15,576 nt of DNA from Pelagophyceae sp. CCMP2097. Taxonomy: Eukaryota; Sar; Pelagophyceae. The stretch lies in NCBI GenBank assembly GCA_026770575.1, contig MU657165.1:60396-75971 (forward strand). Reading direction: 5' to 3'. The position numbers and the translations under genes are program-made. This document shows, in pieces, positions 6,438-15,576 of the stretch (the first letter of the stretch is position 1; each line of letters starts with the position of its first letter). The notes below the pieces were generated by a model. The model ran no database searches and was not told the origin of the DNA. It saw nothing but the letters and a program-made list of their open reading frames with translations.

Positions 6438-8415
6438 TGCAGGCGGCGCTGCTCGCCGTCGCAGGTGTTGCAGGCTTTTTGGCACGCGTCAAAGCCAGTC
6501 GTCGTGCCCGCGGCGTCCTTGCGCTTGCAGCGCTTGCGCGGATTGCGCGCCACCCAGAGGCACGTTTTCGATGGCTTCTTCCGAAGGAACCATTCCACAG
6601 AGTCCAAGCACTCCGTCGTCGGCCCCGGCGTCGGCGTCGGCGCAGCCGTCGGCTCGGCCGTCGGTTTGGCCGTCGGCTTGGCCGTCGGCTTGGGCGTCGG
6701 CGCGGCCGTCGGCGCGGCTGTGCGGGGGTCCTTGCAGTCGTAGCCGCCGGCCCCACAGGGGAACGCGCCCCCTTCCTCGCACGTTTTGTCGCAGCAGTCG
6801 CCGCCGTCCCAGCCGCAGGCCTCGGTGTTGTAACCGGCGCGGCGGCGGTCGCAGAAGCCGTCGCCGATAAAGTCGGGGCGGGCTACGTCGCACGTCGGGT
6901 TCGACACCGGTCGCGGCGTAGGGCGCGGCGTCGGGCGCGGCGTCTCGGCGTTCGGCTTGGCCGTCGGGCGCGGCGTCTCGGCGTTCGGCTTGGCAGTCGG
7001 GCGCGGCGTCTCGGCGTTCGGCTTGGCCGTCGGGCGCGGCGTCACGTCCACGTTCGGCTTGGCCGTCGGGCGCGGCGTCTCAGCCACGTTCGGCTTGGCT
7101 GTTGGGCGCGCCGTCGGTCGCGCCGTCGGCTTTGGCGTCGGCTTTGGCGTCGGCTTGAGCGTCGGCTTGAGCGTCGGCGTCGGCGTTACGGCAACAGTTG
7201 GCCGAAGCGTCGGCCGCGGCGTCGGCGTCGGCGTCGGCCGTGGCGTGGGCCTTTGCGTCGGCCGCGGCGTTATGACGGTCGGCCTCGGCGTCGGCCGCTG
7301 CGTGGGCCGCGGCGTAGGCTTCACCGACGGCCGCGGCCGGGGCTTTGGAGGCGTGTTCAAGCGTTCGATCTCGGGGTATTTTCCGTCGTCGTTGGGCGTC
7401 GAGCCGGTGATGTCGATGAGCTCTTTTGGGCACTGTACGCGTCTAAAGCGGACGAACGGGTTGTTCGACCGGCCCCCTGGTTTCAACCACATGTACGAAT
7501 GGCCGTAGCGCCACTCGCACCCGGCTTGGAGCTCTTGGGGTAGTCTGGAACAGCCGCTGGCGTCGGAACAGCCGCCGTAGTGGTTGTCGCAATCGAAATC
7601 TCCATTCGAGAAGGCGTTTCCGTACTGCCGCACGCACCCGCTGAACTGTCCTTGGCCGGCTCCCGGGATCTGCAAGTCAAAGGAGTGGTCGCCGGAGACG
7701 TCGTAGCCGATGTTGGTCACTTGCACGACGTGCCTCTTTCCAACGATGCTCGGATGCGCCCCACCGCCCCAGTCGAACTGCTGGTCCGTCCAGACGAGTT
7801 CAAAACACTGGCCGCAGTTCGCATCTCCCTTCAAACCGGAGACGCCGCCGACGGCCGCGGCAGTGAAGCCCATGGAGAGGCCCGGCTCGACGTCGAACGG
7901 CTGGCCGTCGGTGCAGGAAGACGCCTCGCCGCCGTCGCACGAGGACTTTGCCAAAGCGTCGTCGATGAAGTTGCCAGTCGCCGAGCACGCCTTGATCGGC
8001 TGGTCGACGTTTCCGCGGTCCGGCCAGGCGCAAGATGGCTTACAGCAGTCCCAGTAGCCTACGCTTTGTGTGCGAGGGCGTCGCAGAGGGGGTGGCGCAC
8101 CGGTCGTGTACGTGCCCGTGATCCACTCGCTTCCGATTGGCGAGTCGTCGGGCGTCGGCTTGGGCGTCGTCTCGCCGCCGCCGTCGCACCAGACGTGGCC
8201 GCAGTCCTGCTCGCACGCGCCCTTGCCAGAGGCGCAAAAGTTTTCGGGCGGCGCGATGCTCTCGCACGCGCCGCAGCGGTCCGCGCTATTCGGCCTACGC
8301 AATTGTGAGGCGACGGCGCGAGGGCGGTCATTCGAGGGTCGCACCAGAAGCAACACCCTGCCTCCGCCGCCGAAACGGCGAGGTGGAGGACCAGCGCCGC
8401 GATGATGCGGGCCAT
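6434..8415 (-). CDS. Secreted GH45 endoglucanase with Pro-Thr linkers, LNR and Cys-rich C-terminal module
   Basis: Exons (minus): 8415-8357, 8294-8101, 8058-6434; 625 residues, complete. The enzyme should hydrolyse beta-1,4-glucan by inversion, outside the cell. Residues 1-19 are a signal peptide (MARIIAALVLHLAVSAAEA). A Cys-rich segment follows, then the GH45 domain with signature TTGYWDCCKPSCAW (catalytic Asp88), CGQCFEL, HSFDLQIPGAG (second catalytic Asp, about 212), CVRQYG, CEWRYG, FRRVQCP and NDDGKYP. About 321-470 is a Pro-Thr repeat linker, then a Lin-12/Notch repeat (FIGDGFCD, YNTEACGWDGGDCC), a second linker, and a terminal Cys module (CLDSVEWF, KTCLWVARNP, ACNTC) like those of algal secreted proteins. 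Intron 1 (8295-8356, 62 nt, GTGTTG/CGTAG) follows the signal peptide. Intron 2 (8059-8100, 42 nt, GTGCGC/CGTAG) is stop-free and in frame; removing it restores the GH45 signature. The introns are inferred from frame and family fit. Confidence 0.92.
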
Positions 8416-8915
8416 GGCGTGCCGCGTGCGCGTGCAGAGGGCGACGTGGCTCAACAAATTTGGGGTCACTTCCTGGCGCAAACCGGAGAACGGTGCACTC
8501 AAGGATTTTCGACCGTTGAAAATTCGTTAAAGAAGTCTCCTGGACGGCGTTTTGGATCTGGCGCTCGGCTCACGACCGCGCGGCGCCTCCCCGAGCGCAT
8601 CAGGCGCCGGGGAGACGCGAAGGTGAGGCGTATACAGCGCGCGGGTTTGGCTCTATAAGGAGGTCGCGTCGCAAACGTCATTAGCCGTGACCGGAGGGCC
8701 TTTTGCTCGAAAAAAATCGCTTTCCCGTCGAGGCGCGCCGATGGGCGTCCCCTCGACGGCGCTCGCGCAGGCCACGAATCGGGCGGCGGAGAAAATTCTT
8801 CCGAGATATTTTGGTTCCCGGGCTCGTGGCGTGGCGCGGCGGCAAGATTCCGATTCCAGGAGGCTTCTCGGACGGATCCCACGAGGCTTCTCCCGTGCGG
8901 CAGTGCTCTGATCCG
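8416..8915. other. Intergenic region between CEP164-like 3' end and GH45 5' end
   Basis: This 500-nt gap should hold the 3' UTR of the CEP164-like gene and the promoter of the GH45 gene, both on the minus strand. Several overlapping open frames are present, but none has a recognisable product. A TATAAGG at about 8653-8659 lies on the plus strand, the wrong orientation for the GH45 gene. Confidence 0.5.
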
Positions 8916-11900
8916 TTAGTGGCGCGCGGGCTCGTTGAAGAGCTGCCTCGAGGCGTAGCCGGCGTACTGTCGCTTCCAGTAGCCGCGGTGGAAGCCGGGG
9001 CCGTCGTTGGATCGTTGCGTGGAGACAGAGAAGGCCGGAGACGAGTCGTCCAGCCCGGGTATGCGCTGCGCGCGCGCCGTCGATTGGCCGCGCGCCGTCG
9101 CGAACTCGGGCGGCGAAGACAGCGGCTCCTACGATTGAGGGCGAGTCTGGCAATGTTTGAGCCCGGCGGCCGAGGGAGGCGCACCATCGGCGTTTGCGTG
9201 GCGTACTGCTGCGCAGAGTCCGCCGTGCGCAGCGCGGCCACGCCGACGGACAGAGCCGTCGACTGCGCGGTCTGCAAGGACTGCACCGACGTGTCGTCGC
9301 CGCCCGGCGGCGGGCCTATCGAGACGTCTGCGACGTCTCCAACAAAGGGATAAAAGCCTCCAACATCGAAGACGAGGCCCGGTGGACGCACCCGCCGACC
9401 GCGGTCGTGCGCCCTGGGGCGCGGTCGAGGAGAAGGACTGGTCGTCTAACAGATGTTCGACGGTCCGGTCGCCGCCAGCTCCGTCGTCCGCCAACGCCGG
9501 CGCGCGGCCGTCCCCCGCGGACGCCGGCGCGCGGCCGTCGCTCTGCAGCGGCACGGCGCCGTAGATTGTCGGCGGCGCCGGCGGCGCGCGCGCGTCGGCG
9601 TAAATAGCTGGTGACGCGAACTGCGCGTTTGGAGCGTCGTTTTGCCGCGCCTCGATGCCAATCGTCGACTTGATGTCCGACTGGATCGTCTGGAGCCGCC
9701 TCTGCAGCGCGCGAAACGTGCCCGCGTCGCCGGGCGCGCCGCCGGGCGTGGACGCGTCGCGGCCGCGAGACGACGGCGCGTACCGCGGCGCGTACGCCGG
9801 CGGCGGCGGCGGCGGCTGCCGCCGCGGCTGCGGCGCGTACTGCGGCGGGTACTCCTGCTGCGGTGGATACTGCTGCGGCGGATAACTCTGCAGCGGATAA
9901 TTCTGCTGGGGGAAGTTTGCATCGGGTCGCGGCATCGGGTAGTTCTGCATCGGGTAGTTCTGCTGCTGCTGCGCGTAGTAATCTGCGTCCTGGCGCGCGG
10001 AGGAGTCCGCGTCCTGCCGGTCGTGGGCCTCTGGCCGGCCGTAGCCCTGGTCCGGCCGCCGGACGTAGCCGTGGTCCTGGCGCTCGAGGTCGTCGAGCTG
10101 GCCGCGGAGCGTGGCGGCCTGCATGGCCAGCGATTCGCAATCGGCGCGGACGCGCGTCGTCGCCGCGTCGGCTTCCGTGAGCTGCGCTTCGGCGGCGGAT
10201 TCGACGTGTGCGAGCATCGTCCGCAGCGCCTGGTTCTCATCGCGCGCGCCTCTTGCAAGCGCCGCCGCCTCACCGCGGACCTGCGAAACGGCCTGCTCGA
10301 GGCGGTCGGCCCAGACGCGCTCCGCGGCCTCTGCGGCGTCGGTGGCGAGTCTGCTGAGGTGCGCCCTCGTCTCTGCAGCCGTGGCGGCCACCTCCGCATC
10401 AAAGACTTGCTTCTGCCTTTGGAGCTGGAACTTTAACTGCTCGCGATCGTGCGCCGCCGCGCGGTGCTCGCTCTCCAAACGGTGCTGCTCGCGCTCGTAG
10501 GGCGCCGACGCGGCGTCCAGCTGCCTTTGAAGCTTCGCGCCGTCGCGCCGCAAGTCGTGCCTCAAAGTTTCGTGCTCCGAATTCACCTGCTCCAGCTCGG
10601 CGCAGCGCTTCACCAAAGCCGAAATGCGGTCAGAACCGTCGCGGTGCTGCAGCTCGACTTCGCGTCTCGAGGCTTCCGCGTCCTGCAGCTCGCGCCGGCC
10701 GGAGAAAGCGGCCTCTGCAACACAGCGCTCCAGCGCGAGGTTGGCTTCCGTGAGCTCGGAGATCTTGCGCGCCGAGAGGTCCAAAGATTGTTTGGAGAGG
10801 GCACTGCTGAGGCCGTCGTCGTAGTCGCCAGCTCTTCGCGACGACAGCTCCGCTCTGAGGCGGTCGCACTCCTTCTGCAGCACGCCGCGCATCAAACTGT
10901 GCTCCTCGACTTCCGCGCGGCTACGCCGCAGGTCGATGGCGAGCTCCTCGTCGCCGCGGTCCTTTCGGCCGTTGGACGCGCGCAGCCGCTGCACCTCGTC
11001 GTCCAAGCGCGCCAGCCTCGCCTGCGCCGCCTGCAGGCCGGCCTCGGCGGCGTCGGCGCGCAGCGACTCGGCCAGAGCGCGCTCGCGCTCCTCGGCGACT
11101 TGGGAAGAGACGTCGAGTTGCGACCTGCTCGACCGGGCTCGTTCCTCGTTCTTTTGCGCCCGCAGCTTCTCAAGCCTCATCGCCGCCGCGGCCAGCTCCG
11201 CCGCTAGAGCGTCTCGGCCCACCTGGAGCAGGTCGCGGTCCAGGACCGCCGCCGCCACGGAGCGCTCGAGGTCGCCCTGCGTCGCGCGCGCCGCGGCCGC
11301 TAGAGACTCGCGGTCCAGCAACTGCTTTGCAAACGAGGCGCGGCTCGAAACTTGCTCGCCGCGCAGCTGCTCCACCTCGACGACGAGATCCGTCTCGCGC
11401 TTTCGTAGGATGTTGAAATCGGCTGCGGAAAGCCCAACGACGCGTTTCGGCGACAGCGCCGCCCGCGCCGACGTCGGCGACAGCGCCGCCGTCGGCGACA
11501 GCGCGGCGGCCGGCTGCTTGGATGCCGGGGTTCGGTCGACGTTTTCCTTGGCCGCCGGCGACAACGCCGAGAGCGACAGCGCCGCGGGCAGCGCCGCGGG
11601 CAGCGCGGCGCCGCCGGCGCGCGGGCTCGAGAAGCTGCGCTTCGGTGCAGGACCGCCCGGCGAGAACGCGGCGGATGCGGTCGGCGAGAACGTGACGGAT
11701 GCGGGAGAGAATGCGGCGGACGCGGTCGTCGTCGGCAAGAGCGCGCTCCTCGGCGACACCACAAGACTCCTCGGCGACGTCGCCACGAGGCTCCTCGGCG
11801 ACGTCGCCGCGCCCGGCTGCGATGCCGCGCCCGACTGCGCCGCCGGGCTCTGCGCGGCAGACCGCAGGAACGTGTGCACGTTGAGCGCGCCGACAGTGAC

Positions 11901-13819
11901 GCCCATCGGCTCCGCGTCGAGCACCGCGGCCAGAGGCGCCTCGGCGGCCAGCAGCGCGCTGCGCTGCTCTGCGGCCGACCGCCGGTCCGCCTCGCGCTGC
12001 GTGTAGAGATGCGCCGCCGTGTCGGCGCGGTCCCGCGCCGCCGCCGCCGCCGCCGCCGCCCCCTCGCGCCGCCGCCGCTGCCCGTCCTCGTCGCGCCGCC
12101 GCGCATGCGAGTCGCCCGACCGAGGCCCCTTGTCCTCGTCCGAGCCACGGCCGCCCGACCGCGCGCTTTCGGCGCGCGCGCTGTCGGCGCGCTCGCGGTC
12201 GGCGCGCTCGCGGTCAATGTCGGCGCGCTCTCGGTCGGCGCGCTCGGCGCGTTCTCGATCGGCGCGCTCTCGGTCGCGGTCAGCGCGGTCGCGTTCGCGT
12301 TCGCTTTCGACGATCTTGTGCGCGGCCACCTCGCGTTCGAGGCGCTCGCGGTCGGCACGCTCGCGGTCCTCGCGTTCGCGATCGAGACGATCGCGGTCGA
12401 GGCGTTCTCGATCCTCGCGTTTTCGGTCGGCGCGTTCTCGGTCGGCGCGCTCGCGGTCCTTCCGCTCGCGGATGCTGCGCTCGAGCTCGATGCGTTCGTT
12501 TTCGTGCGCCGCGTAGTGCGGGCTCCCAGGCATCTCGAGGGACGGCCGCGCGCGCTCGTCATCGCTCCGGCCGCTCTCGCGCGCGCTGGCTTCGCCGTCG
12601 CTGTCGCCGCTACGTACGACGCGCGGTCCCGGACCCGCGCGGGGCGCGGCGGGACGTACCCGCGGCTGTCGCGCTTGACAGGCTTGGCGCGGGAGATGAT
12701 CACTTTGCTACGCTGCACGGTGACAGTCTTCGCCGGCACCGCGGCGCTGCCTTCGACCGACGCGTCCCGCCGGGCCGCCGGCGACGCGTCCCGCGAACGC
12801 CGCGCCGCTGGCGACGTGTCGCGCGAACCGCGCCGCGCCGCCGGCGACGCGTCGCGCGACCCGCGCCGCGCCGCCGGCGACGCGTCCCGAGACGCGCGGC
12901 GCGGCCCGGGCGACGCGTCCCGCGGCCGCTGCGGCGATCTCGAAGCTGCGAATGCAGCGTTTCCGTATGCGGGTCGCGAGCGGGGCGACGGCGGCTGACC
13001 TCGGTTCGGCGACCGCATCGTCCGGCCGCGGCGGTCGTCGCGGCGGTCGTCATCTTTGCTGCGGCGGTCGTCGTCGCGGCGGTCGTCGTCGCGGCCGCGG
13101 CGGTCGTCGTCGGGCTGGTCGTTTCGCGCGTTTCCGGAGCCGCGGCGACTCGCAGGCGACGTCGATCGCTGCGGCGAATCGCGCCGCGAAAGGTCGCGCG
13201 CGCGGCCGCCGCCGCCGGGCGACCGCGACCGACGGTCGCGGCCGCCGTCCCTGTCGCGGCCGCCGACCCTGTCGCGGCCGCCGTCGCGGCCGCCGTCGCG
13301 GCCGCGCCGCTCGCGGCTGGTGTCGCGGCTCCCGCCGCCGCGCCTCGCGTCGCCCCTCGCGTCGTCGCCTTTGCCGCCACGGCCGCTCTGACCTGCGCGG
13401 GCGCGTGGGGACGCGACGACGGGGCGCGAGTCGTGTGAGACGCGGCGTCGGACGTTGGTCGCGGATCGTGCGGAGCTTCTCGAACTGCGCTTTAAACTTA
13501 TCGTCGCCTACGGCCTCGCGTCCCGGCGGCGTCGGTCCAGGGGACGCAAAAGTTCCAATAGGGAACGCACTGGGGTGGTCCCACTGCGAGTCGTTTGTTT
13601 GTTCGTTGAAGAAGTAAGGAATCCCCCGCGAGTCGTCGTGGCCCATCTCCCAGCCCGGCGGCAGCGGCGCTCTAAGCGACTCCTCGGCGAGCCAAAGGAA
13701 GTCTGAGTCCGCCTCGGCGTCCATACCAAGCCGCCGAGCCTATCGAGACGGTCCGACCAAACCGCCCAGAGGAGACGGCATCGCGCCTGCTCCTTGATCG
13801 CCTCCTCGTAGTCCGCCAT
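8916..13819 (-). CDS. CEP164: CEP164-like centriolar distal-appendage protein, 6 exons
   Basis: Exons (minus): 13819-13787, 13739-13454, 13392-12660, 12609-9392, 9327-9185, 9128-8916; 1541 residues, complete, near human CEP164 in length (about 1460). CEP164 sits on distal appendages of the mother centriole and is needed for cilium assembly. The evidence is the N-terminal motif ARRLGMDAEADSDFLWLAEE followed by a WW domain at about 36-67 (APLPPGW, YFFNEQTNDSQWDHP; Trp41, Trp64), as in CEP164. Next come an Arg/Asp/Gly-rich region, SPAARR-type repeats, a charged RERADRE helix (about 386-490), an Ala run, a Ser-Pro-rich region with a KEN box (705-707), coiled coil (about 747-1192), a Tyr/Pro/Gln-rich segment (about 1222-1294) and the tail GYASRQLFNEPARH. 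Introns: 13740-13786 (47 nt, GC donor), 13393-13453 (61), 12610-12659 (50), 9328-9391 (64), 9129-9184 (56). Acceptor 4 could instead lie 12 nt downstream. The start has a good GCCATGGCG context. Orthology rests mainly on the N-terminus; the coils are non-specific. Confidence 0.85.
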
Positions 13820-13879
13820 GGCCGCCCGCGGCGTGCCCGAAGGGAGGTCCCTCGGCCCACTGGCAGCTCCTCGAGGCCT

Positions 13880-13893
13880 AGGCGCCGGCGCCT
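13880..13893. other. 14-nt perfect palindrome in divergent promoter region
   Basis: The sequence aggcgccggcgcct is its own reverse complement. It lies 61 nt upstream of the CEP164-like ATG and 131 nt upstream of the methyltransferase ATG. It may be a dimer-binding site or simply a result of high GC. Confidence 0.35.
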
Positions 13894-13895
13894 CG

Positions 13896-13922
13896 GCCCG
13901 CCGTGTTCTTCAAACGGCGGGC
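13896..13922. other. Stem-loop between divergent genes
   Basis: The arms gcccgccgt (13896-13904) and acggcgggc (13914-13922) pair perfectly over 9 bp around a 9-nt loop. The hairpin sits in the 204-nt spacer between two divergent start codons, so it may lie in a promoter or 5' UTR. I see no clear TATA box or RFX X-box in this spacer. Confidence 0.4.
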
Positions 13923-14023
13923 GGGTTTTAGCGATATTCCCAGTGTCTCAGGAGACTGAAGTTCCACAAGGCGGGGTATGCGGTCCTCGTGATCCGCCTT
14001 GCACGCCATCGAGCGTGTCTAAC

Positions 14024-15270
14024 ATGATGCGGCGCGGCCTCGTCGCCTGCCTTTTGGTTGCGGCCTCGGCGACGACGCTGCGCGACGTCTGCCCGAACAA
14101 AGGCTTCGAGCTCCGCATCGACGCGCCGGAGGAGCCCTGGTGCGGTCTATACATCATAACCCGGAGGAGCCCTGGTTCCCTCGACCTTTCTCGCGCAGGC
14201 TGCTTGCGCCGCACGACCATCCGATGCGCGACGGCGACGCCGTCGTTTCCCTCGTCCAGGGTGCGCCCCGTCGGCGCGCCGACGGCTCTGACGGGATGGT
14301 TCGTAGGCCGCCGCGCTTTGGAGATTGGGGGCCCGTCGCCCAACGACGTCAACATTTACGCGCTCCTCGCGTCGTGCGATAACCTCGCGCTCTTCGATGA
14401 TGTGCACCACGTGCGTCGCCGGACGGCTCGACCGCGGCGGCACCGCCCGAGCCGCGACGCCTCGTCTGTAGAACCGCCTCGGGTACACGGACGGCGCGCC
14501 GTTTGAGCCGCTGTTCGACGGCGTCGCGTACGGCCGCCAAATTGTCGGCGACGTACGTCCCGCGGGCCTCGCGTGGAGACGCGTCGGACGACGGAGGGCC
14601 CCGCAACTGACGGCATATAGGCGGCGAACCTGACGAACCACGTGGCGGTGGCGAGCTACGAGGTGGTCTACGCGAGCCACGTTCTGGAACATATGCAGGA
14701 CCCGTTCGGCGCTCTGCTGGGCTGGGTGAGGAACTCGACGCCGGGGTCGCCGCGAAAACGCCGCCGCAGGACCGCGTGCTGGAGCCCGGCGGCGTCATGT
14801 TCTTGATCTTGCCGTGGCGGGAGACGACGTTTGACCGCCTCAGGTCGCCCGACACGCTCGAGTGCGTCCTTTTGTGCTTAACGGCGTTCCCGACATCGGC
14901 CTAGGCGCCTCTTGCAGAAGCACGTCCGCGCGAAGGCGGACGCGTCCTATCTGATGGAGGGCTTTGAGCAGACTGTTAGAGCAATGGACATGAAGATGGA
15001 CCACGGCTTCCCGCCAGGTGCCCCGTGATGGAGTCGGGTGTAGTGGATGATGGGTTATTCTTAGGCTCGGACCACCAGGCGCTTCGGGAACGGACGCTGA
15101 ATTCGCCGCTGGGCATGCAAATGCTTCATTGGCACGTCTTCGACTTTGCTCTGATCAGAAACCTCCTCGATTGCCTCGGCTACGAGATCATCGCCATGGA
15201 TCTGATCCGGCCGTTCCACCAGGTCGTCGTCGCGCGCAAGCCGCTTTTAGAAAGCCGGGGCGTACTTTAA
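14024..15270 (+). CDS. Class I SAM-dependent methyltransferase with signal peptide, 8 exons
   Basis: Exons: 14024-14139, 14199-14260, 14307-14410, 14472-14552, 14621-14725, 14770-14861, 14905-15017, 15065-15270; 292 residues, complete. It should transfer a methyl group from S-adenosylmethionine; the substrate is unknown. The N-terminus MMRRGLVACLLVAASATT is a likely signal peptide, implying ER or secretory routing (or the first part of a plastid signal). Methyltransferase motifs follow in order: ALEIGGPSP (63-71, motif I), VVYASHVLEHMQDP (136-149), LEPGGVMFLILPWRE (160-174), then LHWHVFDF and GYEIIAMDLIRPFHQVVVARK near the end. The seven introns (59, 46, 61, 68, 44, 43, 47 nt) are all GT-AG; five donors begin GTGC. 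Every join restores the frame: LVQ|GRRALEIGG, IVGD|AANLTNH, LLGW|DRVLEPGG, DTLE|RLLQKHV. Donor 3 could instead lie 9 nt upstream (also in frame). It is divergent from the CEP164-like gene, 204 nt between start codons, so they may share a promoter. Confidence 0.9.
14126..14176 (+). repeat. 16-nt direct repeat spanning the first 5' splice site
   Basis: The 16 nt ccggaggagccctggt occur at 14126-14141 and again at 14161-14176. The first copy includes the exon 1 end and the intron's GT; the second lies wholly inside intron 1. The second copy therefore carries the same exon-donor boundary (ccctg|gt) 35 nt downstream, a possible decoy donor. Its use would shift the frame. Confidence 0.8.
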
Positions 15271-15576
15271 GCAAGCGAGCCGGAGCGACCAATCCGGCGT
15301 GACATACGCTCGATTCGGGCATGGTCACCCATAGACCCGATACGAGGGACCCCGGCCCTCCGCTGCGCGCGGAGCGCCCGGGCACGAGGCACGCAACTTG
15401 AAGTGGCCCACCTTAGCCTAGCTAGTAGGAATCCTAGTAGTACTATTACAAGAGCGCCGGAGGCACACGGAGGACCCGAAGGATACAGCCAAATCCCATT
15501 GCAATGCCCACGTAAATAATTGAAATTATTTAACTAATCGCTGAACTTTCAAATCCTCCTTATCTTTATTTTTATT
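15271..15576. other. Downstream spacer with palindromic ctag motifs, AT-rich end
   Basis: No gene is visible after the methyltransferase stop. Around 15415-15445 there is a cluster of short palindromes (ctagctag, then taggaatccta at 15426-15436), close to the TAGGAATTCCTA ends of the element at 3822-4045. The last 80 nt become AT-rich and end in ctttatttttatt, which could be a polyadenylation-rich region or the edge of another AT-rich element. Confidence 0.45.

Noticed and set aside
6437..7543. Arg-rich plus-strand frame and other long frames opposite the Pro-Thr linker
   Set aside because: These are shadows of the GH45 linker, whose repeats keep several frames open.
10936..12006. Long Ser/Ala-rich plus-strand frame opposite the CEP164-like gene
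   Set aside because: It is antisense to a coiled-coil frame supported by five frame-restoring introns and a WW domain.
1..15576. CRISPR array, tRNA, rRNA, bacterial operon or phage module
   Set aside because: I found no regularly spaced repeat-spacer pattern, no tRNA-like A and B boxes, no Shine-Dalgarno-led gene series and no phage or transposase motifs. Spliced genes show the sequence is eukaryotic.

Overview
This is a GC-rich eukaryotic nuclear window, most likely from a unicellular alga or related protist. Four genes can be rebuilt completely. They contain 16 introns of only 42-68 nt, and every splice restores the frame. The set of genes is a CEP164-type centriolar protein, a MYG1-family nuclease, a modular secreted GH45 cellulase with Pro-Thr linkers, and a signal-peptide-bearing methyltransferase. 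The Cys-rich C-terminal module and Pro-Thr linkers of the cellulase resemble secreted proteins of stramenopile algae. A pelagophyte-like stramenopile is my best guess (inference); a haptophyte or another GC-rich flagellate is not excluded.

Layout. Positions 1-1598 (minus): the N-terminal part of an Ala-rich, coil-like protein with 47-residue tandem repeats, running off the left edge. Positions 1787-2508 (plus): a Kelch-repeat coding fragment without a visible 5' end and with one frameshift. Positions 2509-4264: no convincing gene, but a 69-nt inverted repeat, several direct repeats and a MITE-like element. Positions 4265-5414 (minus): complete MYG1, 3 exons. Positions 5415-6433: a segment less GC-rich than its neighbours, with two unassigned reading frames. 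Positions 6434-8415 (minus): complete GH45 endoglucanase, 3 exons. Positions 8916-13819 (minus): complete CEP164-like protein, 6 exons, 1541 residues. Positions 13820-14023: a divergent intergenic region. Positions 14024-15270 (plus): complete methyltransferase, 8 exons, 292 residues. Positions 15271-15576: a downstream spacer, AT-rich at its end.

The genes do not form one pathway. They look like ordinary, tightly packed housekeeping, ciliary and secretory genes of a compact genome. The main value of the window is in its gene structures: long open frames on both strands hide the true exons, half of the donors read GTGCG, and two introns appear to use GC donors. I see no CRISPR array, bacterial operon, phage, tRNA or rRNA.
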